Assembly: GCF_017874215.1 (NCBI RefSeq) | Contig: NZ_JAGGLB010000024.1 | Location: forward strand, 111,305-175,304 | Reading direction: 5' to 3' | DNA length: 64,000 nt | DNA from: Paenibacillus eucommiae | GTDB taxonomy: Bacteria; Bacillota; Bacilli; Paenibacillales; NBRC-103111 | Shown here: piece after piece, positions 1 through 8,258 of the stretch | Layout: every line of letters starts with the position of its first letter | How positions within the stretch are numbered: the first letter of the stretch is position 1 | Translations under genes and position numbers: made by a program | Notes under the pieces: generated by a model | Database searches by the model: none | What the model was told of the DNA's origin: nothing | What the model saw: the letters and a program-made list of their open reading frames with translations, nothing else

Positions 1-430
1 ATGGAAAATGACCTGCTTTATATATTTCTAAGAGGTTAGCATAAAAATTACAACCATGACCCAAAGGCTCATAAAACCGTTCCATAAATGCACTGTGAAG
101 ATCCCAACGAACTGAATGAATAAATTCCAACTTTAACTGTTGTTCTTGTGCATATTTTTCTATCTTTGATAAGATAACTGGAAGATATTTTGTTTTTACA
201 ATTTTTGATATATTGTTCCACTGTTGAAATTCAGTCTTATGCATTTCACTTAAATACTTAGTCATGGCATTCCTAGCATTTAGTTGTGTATTTTCCCAAC
301 TCACTTGCCCGGATATTTTAACAGCATCCTTCCAATTAGAAGCATAAACCATATTTGGGTTCTCACCGATTTCTTTACCGCAATTTCCAAACCAGTCAAC
401 AGATTCCAATTGATTCAATAGATTATTCAT
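1..430 (-). CDS. Hypothetical protein, C-terminus beyond the window edge
   Basis: The minus-strand reading frame is open from the ATG at 430 to base 1, giving 143 codons without a stop, so the gene continues outside the window. A GGAGGT ribosome site sits six bases upstream of the ATG (435-440). The protein begins MNNLLNQLESVDWFGNCGKE and is rich in aromatic and charged residues. It has no signal peptide or membrane segment. I do not recognise the family. It looks like a soluble cytoplasmic protein of the kind often found in accessory regions. The start is well supported; the function is unknown. Confidence 0.7.
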   Translation of the reverse strand, partial: MNNLLNQLESVDWFGNCGKEIGENPNMVYASNWKDAVKISGQVSWENTQLNARNAMTKYLSEMHKTEFQQWNNISKIVKTKYLPVILSKIEKYAQEQQLKLEFIHSVRWDLHSAFMERFYEPLGHGCNFYANLLEIYKAGHFP

Positions 431-639
431 ATTAACCTCCATATTAAGGTTTTACTTGTCCTAATATCCTCAGTCGGTTGCCAATCAATTTGACCTTCCA
501 ACGTTTTATACACAATGCATGTGTCGTAAGCTTTGCATCCAGCTTAGCACGATCCCCTGTAAGCTTAATCAGCTTATCCAGATCTTTGAATTTATCTATG
601 GGTTGCAATTCCATTATAACATAGCAGGATGATTTGACA

Positions 640-819
640 TCATGACAAACCCACCGAAAACACAATGGCTTTATTCGCCACTGGTACTAACGCCGGTGGC
701 ATCTCTTTCTTCAAAAGCCAAACAAAACTAATCGGCTTATCGCCCTCATGCCTGACATATTCCGCTTCACCGAGGAACGTAAATGGTTTCGGATAGGCAA
801 GACCCAATCTGGTAATGTT
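640..819 (-). pseudogene. C-terminal remnant of a DUF3427-type helicase-associated domain
   Basis: The minus-strand frame ending in TGA at 640-642 reads about 59 residues, including YPKPFTFLGEAEYVRHEGDK and PISFVWLLKKEMPP. I recognise this as the extreme C-terminus of the DUF3427 domain at the end of PLD/DEAD-helicase proteins. The frame is closed upstream by TAA at 820-822, and neither a start nor helicase motifs are present, so this is a relic. A truncated PLD-type gene of possibly the same protein class lies far away at 49768-50352. The family call rests on motif memory and is moderate. Confidence 0.45.
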
Positions 820-985
820 TTAGGCTCAGATGACAAAATTCTACAATGCTTCCCCTCCATACAAAGGGATATAGAAAAGAAGACCAGGGGCGCGCCCTTG
901 GTCTCTAAATTTTTCCATAAACCCCCTATATCCAAACTGCTTACTTAGTGTCATTGATTCTTCCTGATCTCTCTTAACTGTCACG

Positions 986-1891
986 TTACGGCAAAGGGCG
1001 GTCAATTGCATCTTTATTCCCCAACCCAAGCTTTTCGACTTCATCCCTCCAATAATGAGCCGGCTGCCAGCCCAACAGCTCCTTTGCTTTTGCATTGCTA
1101 TAGAACGCCTCGTATTCAATGTAGGGGGAGCGTATATCGATGACGTCGGGAAAATAAACACGCAGCAACTCCTGCGATTTCCGGTCGTTGAAGGTATCGT
1201 CGGCCGCAATATTAAGGGCGGTGCAGCCCAGTCCTTCGCGTTCGACGGCCAGAACGCAGGCTTCCGCCGCATCGCGAATATCCACATAGCTCCATAATAC
1301 TCTGCGCAGCTCCTCCGGCTTGGCCAGGCACGACTGAAAATATAAGTACCCTGCTTTATTGAGGATCGAAGACAACCGCAAACAAACGACCTGCATCCCA
1401 GTCCGACGGTGAAAGCCTTCCGCAGTCACCTCGTTAACGGCTTTCGAGATACCATAGCAATCTTCGGGAATAAGCGGATGGCTCTCATCCACCGGTACGA
1501 AAAACGGGGAGAGCGGCTTGGTGGCCCACGGAAATCCGTAAGCGGACTCACTAGAAGCGATGACAGTTTTCTGAATGCCGTGCTTTGCAGCTGCCTCCAA
1601 CACATGAAAGGTACTTACCGTATTGTTGGCAAATACGACATGAGGCGAATGGTGAGCCGGATCTGGAATAGCCGCTATGTGGATCAAGGCATCACAGCCC
1701 TCCAGGGCTTGTTCTACAGCCGCATAATCGTTCAAGTCCACACTCTTGACGTGAACATCGTGATGTCTATGCTTTCCTGATATTCCTTCATTCCGATCCA
1801 GGATGACCGATACATATCCGCGTTTCGACAAATGGTCGACGACTTGGGAGCCGAGTATACCGTTCCCACCGGTCACTGCCACTCTTTTCAT
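986..1891 (-). CDS. NAD-dependent epimerase/dehydratase (extended SDR)
   Basis: 301 aa. It opens with MKRVAVTGGNGILG, the GxxGxxG nucleotide-binding turn of extended short-chain dehydrogenases, and has YGISK (YxxxK catalytic pair) near residue 145 with an upstream ASSESAYG serine. The fold resembles UDP-glucose 4-epimerase and uronate dehydrogenase proteins, acting on a sugar or sugar acid with NAD in the cytoplasm. An AGGAAAGGA ribosome site precedes the ATG. It is the last gene of the minus-strand run that starts with the binding protein at 9968, 33 bp after the beta-helix gene. With two mannonate dehydratase-like neighbours, a role in oxidising or epimerising a uronate-type sugar is plausible. 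The exact substrate cannot be read from the sequence. Confidence 0.85.
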   Translation of the reverse strand: MKRVAVTGGNGILGSQVVDHLSKRGYVSVILDRNEGISGKHRHHDVHVKSVDLNDYAAVEQALEGCDALIHIAAIPDPAHHSPHVVFANNTVSTFHVLEAAAKHGIQKTVIASSESAYGFPWATKPLSPFFVPVDESHPLIPEDCYGISKAVNEVTAEGFHRRTGMQVVCLRLSSILNKAGYLYFQSCLAKPEELRRVLWSYVDIRDAAEACVLAVEREGLGCTALNIAADDTFNDRKSQELLRVYFPDVIDIRSPYIEYEAFYSNAKAKELLGWQPAHYWRDEVEKLGLGNKDAIDRPLP

Positions 1892-1924
1892 TGGAAATCG
1901 TTCCTTTCCTGATCCCTTATTCTA

Positions 1925-3310
1925 TTATCCCGCCGTTATGTTCGGAGTAATGACCGAATTTGGAATCGACACAGCAGCCGCTATAGGAGCAATGGTATTC
2001 TGAGACAGCCTATTTTGCGAAACCATGTGGTACCCATCATTATTTAAGAAGACTCCAAATTGTTGGCCCATCGACTTATTGCTGGTGATAAGCGACTGTC
2101 CGCCGGCAATACTGATGCCTATTTGGGTTCCACTTACACCAGCACGCCCATTAATACGAAGGTCACAGCCTGTAATTACGGATTGTGCAGCCGAGCAGTC
2201 CACTCCGTTATAGGAATGATTGATAAAGAAACAATCGCACACATTGACCGAGTACACATTCGCGGTTACCTTCAATCCATGTCCGACTCCTGAAGCTGGA
2301 GTCATCTGTCCGACACCGGTCAAGCCGGTCCCTGCCGCCTCCGTATAGGTGGATTGTATCTTGTGGGAACCTCCCCCATAGGTGTCGAGATAAATCTCAT
2401 CACCACCGTCTTCCCCGAAGAAACAATTGTCCATCCTAATGCCGTTGATTGGCGTATCGGCTCTTCCAAGGAAGCATATCCCGCCTGATTTATTCCCGAA
2501 TGTATTCAGCTTGAACATATTTCCCATCGATACGAATCCGACGCTGTTGACAGCTGACTGCACACAAATTCCCCACGAATTGTTGAGCTGTGCAAGTACA
2601 TTGTTGAATTGCCATTGCAGGGATCCGTTAATACTGCTGTTCACCATGTACACCCCATGGTCATAATTGTCGTGGGAAAATAGGTTTTCAACCGACGAAT
2701 AACCTGTCGACCCGAGCCATAGACCCACATAATGACCGGATATTTCTACGTCTCGAACCGAGCATAGGTTGCTGTTTCCTTCAAAATACAACCCCGTATT
2801 CCCCGCCACGCTAGTAATGAGCCGCTTAATGGTCAGCTTGGATATGTCAACATGCTGCAGCCCATCCGGTACCTTCAGCGTCGGCTTACCGCTGGGCACT
2901 TCCGAAATAATGACAGTCCCAAACGGGATCATTGGCAGGGCCAGCAGGGAATAGGTTCCCTCCCCGATGAGCCTTGAACCGGATTTCTTGAAGACGAGTG
3001 TGTCTGTTACGCGATAGGCACCGCGAGGTAAATAGACGGCCTTACCTGTGTCCAGCGCCTGCTGAATGGCTGCCGTGTCATCGGCAACACCATCTCCTAC
3101 AGCACCAAAAAGGGAGACAGGGTTGACGATTCCGAAGTCAGACAACATCTCCGTTCCAATGGTAGTCGGGTAAGAAGGTGTGGCATGGGCCGTATTTGCT
3201 GTCACCCCAAATGAGCTCAACGCCACCCCCACTCCTGCAATCCCCATCGTCGTCAACAGCTTCCTCCTTGACATCACATTACTAATGATCTCTTTTTTTT
3301 CATCGCTCAT
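1925..3310 (-). CDS. Tat-exported right-handed beta-helix (pectate lyase-like) protein
   Basis: 461 aa from the ATG at 3310; an in-frame GTG lies one codon upstream, but the GAGGAG ribosome site is better spaced for the ATG. The N-terminus carries MSRRKLLTTMG followed by a hydrophobic stretch and AHA, a Tat-type signal. Around residues 65-90, SLFGAVGDGVADDTAAI is the opening signature of the pectate lyase 3 / glycosyl hydrolase 28-like parallel beta-helix superfamily. The rest is rich in Asn, Gly and short beta repeats (for example NNCFFGEDGG-like rungs). It probably binds or cleaves an extracellular polysaccharide and fits the operon's sugar import role. Catalytic residues are not identifiable by eye, so lyase, hydrolase or epimerase activity is open. 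Confidence 0.8.
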   Translation of the reverse strand: MSDEKKEIISNVMSRRKLLTTMGIAGVGVALSSFGVTANTAHATPSYPTTIGTEMLSDFGIVNPVSLFGAVGDGVADDTAAIQQALDTGKAVYLPRGAYRVTDTLVFKKSGSRLIGEGTYSLLALPMIPFGTVIISEVPSGKPTLKVPDGLQHVDISKLTIKRLITSVAGNTGLYFEGNSNLCSVRDVEISGHYVGLWLGSTGYSSVENLFSHDNYDHGVYMVNSSINGSLQWQFNNVLAQLNNSWGICVQSAVNSVGFVSMGNMFKLNTFGNKSGGICFLGRADTPINGIRMDNCFFGEDGGDEIYLDTYGGGSHKIQSTYTEAAGTGLTGVGQMTPASGVGHGLKVTANVYSVNVCDCFFINHSYNGVDCSAAQSVITGCDLRINGRAGVSGTQIGISIAGGQSLITSNKSMGQQFGVFLNNDGYHMVSQNRLSQNTIAPIAAAVSIPNSVITPNITAG

Positions 3311-3387
3311 CACGTTTACTCCTCATCTATGGATAATTTTTTCCCAATACGCTTTTCCTCCAAATCTTGACTTATAGGTTTCGTCCA

Positions 3388-4317
3388 CTACAGATTGCTT
3401 TTCCAACTAAAGCTGTGACCGGTATAATGCTTTACCATAGGTTGAACCTCCGGCGGACAGGAAGCGATAAATCGCTTTGTCGACTCGGAAGGCTGCCAAC
3501 ACGGGGAAAACCCGGTGCTTCCCGGCCTGAAAGTAATCGCACAGCTTAACCGAGTCTCGTCTCCATGATGTGGGAATACGCCATGGAAGGTGCGTTCAGC
3601 AAATATGACAAGATCCCCAGCTTCCGCATATAGGGGCAGCATTTCCTCAAAATCAAATTTGTCATAAGCAGGCAGATTATCATCCTTGCGATGGAAAGAC
3701 CTAAGATTCTCAGTTAATTCAAAGCCTTTGGGTCCTTGCCAATCCTCGGTATGCGAATCTGGTATCAGTGCAAGCCCCCCGTTATCGGGATTTACTCCGG
3801 TCAAATAAAACCAATTCGAACATGCTCCGGTGTTATTCAAGACTGCATTGGTTCCATATACACCTTCCAACGGCTCCCAATCGGTATGCCACCCACCAAC
3901 ACCAGCACCCGGTTCTTTGTAAATCGCTGCAGAACGATTCAATGTGACGGGGCCTTCTCCATAGAGAGCGCGAACGATTCGCATATAGGGCTCATAAGTC
4001 ATTAGACTGGCCATCGCATCTGATTTCTCAATAAAATCGACCATTGTTCGAGTGAATATCTTCGGAGAAGCCGTTTCTGCGATCAGTTGATCGGATTGGA
4101 TTAGCCCATCGATTATTTCCGGATTCAGAAAAACATGGGAAGACTGCAAGGTTGGCTCAAAAACCTCGCAAATCGATTTTTTTAAACTTTCTATTATTTC
4201 TGGTGGAAGCACTTCTTTCACCACAGCAAATCCATGAGCTTCGTTGCACGCTTTGATAGCGGCCAATTCATCCCTGTGGAACTCGTATCTATAAGACAAT
4301 TGATGCTTTTCTCTCAT
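3388..4317 (-). CDS. Phytanoyl-CoA dioxygenase (PhyH) family protein
   Basis: 309 aa from ATG 4317. The open frame extends 15 codons further to 4362 and would then overlap the upstream gene, but GGAGATGA lies just before the 4317 ATG, so I chose that start. It contains GGWHTDWEP (the HxD iron ligand pair of non-haem Fe(II)/2-oxoglutarate dioxygenases, about residue 148) and a later ERTFHGVFPHHG segment supplying the distal His, then RLSCAITFRPG for 2-oxoglutarate. PhyH members hydroxylate small molecules or sugars linked to secondary metabolism. It sits 25 bp after the second UxuA-like gene in the operon. The association with sugar-acid genes is unusual, and the substrate is unknown. Confidence 0.85.
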   Translation of the reverse strand: MREKHQLSYRYEFHRDELAAIKACNEAHGFAVVKEVLPPEIIESLKKSICEVFEPTLQSSHVFLNPEIIDGLIQSDQLIAETASPKIFTRTMVDFIEKSDAMASLMTYEPYMRIVRALYGEGPVTLNRSAAIYKEPGAGVGGWHTDWEPLEGVYGTNAVLNNTGACSNWFYLTGVNPDNGGLALIPDSHTEDWQGPKGFELTENLRSFHRKDDNLPAYDKFDFEEMLPLYAEAGDLVIFAERTFHGVFPHHGDETRLSCAITFRPGSTGFSPCWQPSESTKRFIASCPPEVQPMVKHYTGHSFSWKSNL

Positions 4318-4342
4318 TAGAATCATCTCCATATCATTATTT

Positions 4343-5308
4343 TTAGTATCCTGCGCCCTCAAGCAGCCCTTTTAAATATCCAAGCGCATACAGTCGACCA
4401 ACAGAAGCGTAACCTGGATCCAGATTGTATTCGCCTTCCATAGTCGGAACATGGTCAACCCGAACTGGACCGTCAAAACCAATTTCCCTATAAGCTCTAA
4501 CCGTTTCGAACATATTCGTCTGGCCGTCGTCGTGGAAGGTTTCCACAAATTTTTCAGGGGTGCCTCGCACATCGCGAAAATGAACAAAGAAAATTTTGTC
4601 CAGGCCTCCAAGTTCCCGGATTAATTCGGGTATATGTTCCCCTGCAGTAGCAAAGGTTCCCTGACAAAGCGTTACCCCGCTATATTCACTTGGTACGAGG
4701 TTGATTGCTCTCTTCATAGCAGCAGCACTCGTGATAATCCGCGATATTCCTCTGATCGGCGAAAGTGGCGGATCGCAAGGATGAAGAGATAGTTTCACCT
4801 TTGCCTCTTCTGCCACTGGCACCACTTTCTTCAAAAAATATTCAAGCCTATCCCATAGTTGTTCCTCTGTCACAATACCCGCTTCTGTTAAAGGAGCTTC
4901 CTTCATGAGCGAATGATCGTAACCGGTGACTAATGCTCCCCCCCTTGACGGTACCGCTAAAGAAGTGCGGATCCAGTTAAAGTGCGCCATGAAGTTGTAG
5001 CATAATACAGGAATTCCTAGCTTGCCCATATTGCGAATCAAGGTCTGAATTTGTGCAATCTCATTTTCGCGTTGGTCTGTAGCGAGCTTGATGTTGTTCA
5101 TCAGCATCTCGTAACCTGGTTCCAATACCTCAAGCTTAAGCCCGAAATCATCGAATCGCTTCTTCATATGAAGCAAGTCCATATAATCCCAAGAAACTTC
5201 CCCGTTAGACTTGATTGGCAGCCTTCCAACAACGTGTGTAACACCCGCTTGCTTGGATAATGTCCACTGTGAGTCTGGGGATTGATTTAGTAATTCTGCA
5301 ATTTTCAT
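4343..5308 (-). CDS. Mannonate dehydratase-like TIM-barrel protein (paralogue 2)
   Basis: 321 aa with a good AGGAGCTACGAT-ATG start. It shares with UxuA the segments RNMGKLGIPVLCYNFM, PVAEEAKVKLSLHPCDPP, TLCQGT, FVHFRDVRGT and VDHVPTM, which include the His, Cys, His and Asp-His positions used as metal ligands in mannonate dehydratases. The family dehydrates D-mannonate to 2-keto-3-deoxygluconate. It is shorter than E. coli UxuA (394 aa) and has HPCDPP where the upstream paralogue and UxuA have HPDDPP. That change may mean a shifted substrate or an epimerase/isomerase role. It lies 40 bp after paralogue 1. Confidence 0.8.
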   Translation of the reverse strand: MKIAELLNQSPDSQWTLSKQAGVTHVVGRLPIKSNGEVSWDYMDLLHMKKRFDDFGLKLEVLEPGYEMLMNNIKLATDQRENEIAQIQTLIRNMGKLGIPVLCYNFMAHFNWIRTSLAVPSRGGALVTGYDHSLMKEAPLTEAGIVTEEQLWDRLEYFLKKVVPVAEEAKVKLSLHPCDPPLSPIRGISRIITSAAAMKRAINLVPSEYSGVTLCQGTFATAGEHIPELIRELGGLDKIFFVHFRDVRGTPEKFVETFHDDGQTNMFETVRAYREIGFDGPVRVDHVPTMEGEYNLDPGYASVGRLYALGYLKGLLEGAGY

Positions 5309-5348
5309 ATCGTAGCTCCTAATCTTATGATCATTATTCTACTTGTGC

Positions 5349-6377
5349 TCATCCTTCTACAAACTCCATCATATTCATAAGACCTTGCATATAGCCCAAA
5401 GCATGCCCACGGGAACGATGCTGCCAAGGGCTGTCGTTCACAATAACGGGTACATGATCCGTGGACATAAAACCGGTAAAGCCATTCTTCTTCAGCATAA
5501 GCATAACTTCTCCAGGATTATAGTTCCCCTCGCCAAGGAAGCATTCCTTAAACTTGGGAACCGTTCCTTGCACATCCCGAAAATGTACATAAAGAATTTT
5601 GCCAAGGGGACCAAAGTATTCGATCATTTGTTTCACACTCGATGCACCACCGGGCATTTCGGAACAACTACCGAGACACAGATCAAGCCCCCAGGCTTCA
5701 CTATTGGCAATCTCCATCGCTTGCTTGAAGTTCTCAAATTTATGGAAGAGCCTACCGATCCCACCAAGCTCTGGAACCGGCGGATCATCCGGATGCAGAG
5801 CCAGCTTTACTCCCGCCTCTTCAGCGGTTGGAATAACCCCCTTTATGAAATACTCGTAATTGGACCACATCTCGTCTTCCGAGATGAAACGGTTTGGACC
5901 TTCATCCATAAGCCGCTGAACCGTTATATCAGGATCAACCTTTGCCGCCAAGTCAGGTTTGGGTTGAAACTGCATGGCCCGATCCATATCGAACGCTGTA
6001 ACCGCAGCACCTCCGCGACCGAGCTCGTTAGGCGTGCGCCAGACGGAGTTTGGCATAAAATGATAACCAAGAATGGGAATACCTGCGCGCCCCATATTGC
6101 GGATCGTGTTCTTGTAATGCTCTATCTGTATATCCCTTCCATCGATACCAAGCATGGGCTTTAAATACCAGTCAAAAGGCGTGTTTTCTAGCGCTTCCAG
6201 CTTCATGCCGTACTTCTCGCATTCAAACCGCAGCGCAAGCAAGTCTTCATACTCCCACTGGGCATCCCCCGGTAAAGCAGGCCAATTTAATTGGCAGCTG
6301 GTGACTCCCAGTTGCCTTCCGAACAGCATCGTTTCTTCTGTAACATATTGAAATTGGCCAATAGCGATTCGTATCAT
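5349..6377 (-). CDS. uxuA: Mannonate dehydratase-like protein (paralogue 1)
   Basis: 342 aa from ATG 6377, which follows AGGGAGAGACAAGCA; the frame opens eight codons earlier at 6401 without a good ribosome site. UxuA hallmarks are IRNMGRAGIPILGYHFMPN, KLALHPDDPP, LDLCLGSCSE, YVHFRDVQGT and STDHVPV. These match the family's metal-binding His/Cys/His/Asp-His set. The expected reaction is D-mannonate to 2-dehydro-3-deoxy-D-gluconate in the cytoplasm. It follows the second permease by 26 bp, so it is cotranscribed with the transporter. Two adjacent paralogues of clearly different sequence in one operon suggest division of labour between related sugar acids. No kdgK/kdgA partner is visible in the window. 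Confidence 0.85.
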   Translation of the reverse strand: MIRIAIGQFQYVTEETMLFGRQLGVTSCQLNWPALPGDAQWEYEDLLALRFECEKYGMKLEALENTPFDWYLKPMLGIDGRDIQIEHYKNTIRNMGRAGIPILGYHFMPNSVWRTPNELGRGGAAVTAFDMDRAMQFQPKPDLAAKVDPDITVQRLMDEGPNRFISEDEMWSNYEYFIKGVIPTAEEAGVKLALHPDDPPVPELGGIGRLFHKFENFKQAMEIANSEAWGLDLCLGSCSEMPGGASSVKQMIEYFGPLGKILYVHFRDVQGTVPKFKECFLGEGNYNPGEVMLMLKKNGFTGFMSTDHVPVIVNDSPWQHRSRGHALGYMQGLMNMMEFVEG

Positions 6378-6403
6378 TGCTTGTCTCTCCCTTGCAAACA
6401 TGG

Positions 6404-7288
6404 TTAACCTTTGACACTCCCAACCACTATACCTTTAACAAAATACTTTTGCAGAAAAGGGTAAACGATTAACACCGGTAATGCGCCAAGAAAAATTTGT
6501 GCGTTAGTGAATGCTCTTCCGGAAATTTCCCGATACAAATCACCTTCTCCTCCTGTCAACTCTAACAGTTTATTATCGATCACGATCGTCTGTAAGTAAC
6601 TTTGAAGGGGGTACATAGCTGCAGTACGCATGTAAATGATACCATCAAACCATGAGTTCCAATGCCCGACGATCGAAAAGAGCGCAAGTGTGGCCAGAGC
6701 AGGTACAGATAAGGGCACGTAAATCCGCCACAGGACTGTTAAATGGCCTGCCCCATCTATTAAGGCAGACTCTTCGATTTCTTTCGGCAATCCCCGAAAG
6801 AAATTCAGCAGCAGCACGACACTGAAAACCGGAACGGCCCCTGGGATGATTAATGCCCAAATCGTATCCAACAGTCCTGTATGCTGCATGATCATATATG
6901 AGGGAACAAGCCCGCCACCAAACAGAACCGTAAAGAAGAAAAACCATACATACACAGTTCGCAGCCGAAACGCGTTCACTTCTTTAGCCAATGGATACGC
7001 TGTCAGAATGATCATTAACATGTTGATCGTTAATCCCAAGGCGACTCTCTGTACCGAAACGAAGAATGCATGAATAAATTCCTGCTTACTAAGCGCGTAT
7101 TGATAGGAGCTTATATTAAAATCAATCGGCCACAGAGACACCAGCCCGGCTTCCGCAGCCGATCTTGAGCTCAGAGAGACCGCAAGTGTATGAATAAGTG
7201 GAAACAGACATAGAAGCGCCAGCAATGATAGACCGATATAGTTGCTCAGGACAAAGAGCTTTCTCGAAAATGACAAATCCGTAACCAT
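6404..7288 (-). CDS. Carbohydrate ABC transporter permease (LplC/YtcP type)
   Basis: 294 aa; start chosen at the ATG after AGGAGGTACAACA (7288) rather than the earlier in-frame ATG at 7306. About six membrane segments are visible. The cytoplasmic EAA loop reads LPKEIEESALIDGAGHLTVL with the conserved G, and the C-terminus ends VKGIVVGSVKG, typical of the LplC/YtcP group of the MalG-like CUT1 family. It forms the membrane channel with the 298-aa permease just upstream (14 bp gap) and the lipoprotein at 8259. No ATPase gene is encoded here, as is usual for these systems, which borrow a shared MsmX-type ATPase. Confidence 0.92.
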   Translation of the reverse strand: MVTDLSFSRKLFVLSNYIGLSLLALLCLFPLIHTLAVSLSSRSAAEAGLVSLWPIDFNISSYQYALSKQEFIHAFFVSVQRVALGLTINMLMIILTAYPLAKEVNAFRLRTVYVWFFFFTVLFGGGLVPSYMIMQHTGLLDTIWALIIPGAVPVFSVVLLLNFFRGLPKEIEESALIDGAGHLTVLWRIYVPLSVPALATLALFSIVGHWNSWFDGIIYMRTAAMYPLQSYLQTIVIDNKLLELTGGEGDLYREISGRAFTNAQIFLGALPVLIVYPFLQKYFVKGIVVGSVKG

Positions 7289-7302
7289 TGTTGTACCTCC
7301 TG

Positions 7303-8199
7303 TCAAAAAATACGATAATTGGCCAAACGGTATGCTAGCCAGTAAGATGTTGTAATCAGTACTAGCGAGATCGCTGATTTCATCAGCCCGACTGCACTAG
7401 CCAGACTGTATTGCGCATCGACCAGTCCGATCCTGTATACCATCGTGTCGAGGATATCCCCCGTATCATAGACCTGGGGACTATATAAAACAAATACTTG
7501 TTCAAACCCGGCATTTAGCACATTGCCCAAACTAAGTGTCATCATCAAGATAATAATCGGACGCATACCGGGAAAAGTGATATGCCATGTCTGACGCCAG
7601 CGCCCTGCACCGTCCAGAACTGCCGCTTCATAAAGCGAAGGATTTATCCCGGATAAAGCGGCCAAATAGATGATCGTACTGAACCCGAACTCCTTCCATT
7701 CGTTAGAAATCACGAGAATGAAGCGAAACCATCTGCTATCACCGAGAAAATAAATTGGTTGAATACCAAAAAATCCCAAAAATTGATTTACAATTCCCTG
7801 CGACGGAGATAAAATATCGATCATGATACCCCCGACGATGACCCAAGATAAGAAATGCGGCAAATAAATCAAGGACTGCACGCTTTTCTTGAACATCTTC
7901 CTCCCTACTTCGTTCAAAAGCAAGGATGCCGCAAGCGGAACGATCAAGCCGGCAACAATTTTTAGCAGAGCGATAGTCAGCGTATTCCAAAACACCTTCA
8001 TCGTATCAGGTACACTTAGAATATAGGTGAAGTTATCCAATCCTACCCATGGCGATTTCGTAAAACCAAGCGTGGGGAAATAATTCTGGAAAGCCATTAT
8101 GATCCCGAACATCGGGCCATAGCTATAGACGATAATGATCACCAAACCGGGTAAGAGCATCAAATGCAAGGGCAATTCCACCCTGAAGTTCTTCAACAT
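7303..8199 (-). CDS. Carbohydrate ABC transporter permease (LplB/YteP type)
   Basis: 298 aa with GGAGAGCTGCTT-ATG start. Six hydrophobic segments, an early GPMFGIIMAFQNYFPTLGF motif typical of LplB/YteP permeases, and an EAA loop INPSLYEAAVLDGAGRWRQ. It pairs with the following permease to import an oligosaccharide or sugar-acid derivative. It is separated from the binding-protein gene by 59 bp that contain a perfect stem-loop (8224-8241), which probably lets the lipoprotein be made in excess over the permeases. Confidence 0.92.
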   Translation of the reverse strand: MLKNFRVELPLHLMLLPGLVIIIVYSYGPMFGIIMAFQNYFPTLGFTKSPWVGLDNFTYILSVPDTMKVFWNTLTIALLKIVAGLIVPLAASLLLNEVGRKMFKKSVQSLIYLPHFLSWVIVGGIMIDILSPSQGIVNQFLGFFGIQPIYFLGDSRWFRFILVISNEWKEFGFSTIIYLAALSGINPSLYEAAVLDGAGRWRQTWHITFPGMRPIIILMMTLSLGNVLNAGFEQVFVLYSPQVYDTGDILDTMVYRIGLVDAQYSLASAVGLMKSAISLVLITTSYWLAYRLANYRIF

Positions 8200-8223
8200 A
8201 AGCAGCTCTCCAATCTAACTGAT

Positions 8224-8241
8224 GAGGGGCTTTCGCCCCTC
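8224..8241 (-). promoter_or_regulatory. Intercistronic stem-loop between binding protein and permease genes
   Basis: Perfect 7-bp stem GAGGGGC / GCCCCTC with a TTTC loop, lying between the lipoprotein stop (8259) and the permease start (8199). There is no U-run, so it is more likely an mRNA processing or stabilising hairpin than a terminator. Confidence 0.6.
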
Positions 8242-8258
8242 CATGGATTCGTGATCCT

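Noticed and set aside
444..665. 73-codon minus-strand frame between the two leftmost features
   Set aside because: No ribosome site, unusual composition and overlap with the DUF3427 remnant; I could not link it to any family.
841..1287. 148-codon minus-strand frame overlapping the SDR gene
   Set aside because: Out of frame with the clearly recognised SDR protein; an antisense-type shadow of coding bias.
4318..4362. Upstream ATG for the PhyH-family gene
   Set aside because: It would overlap the preceding gene and has no ribosome site, while the ATG at 4317 has a GGAGATGA site.
5343..6164. 273-codon plus-strand frame opposite the UxuA-like gene
   Set aside because: The opposite strand encodes complete UxuA motifs; no ribosome site or family signal on the plus strand.
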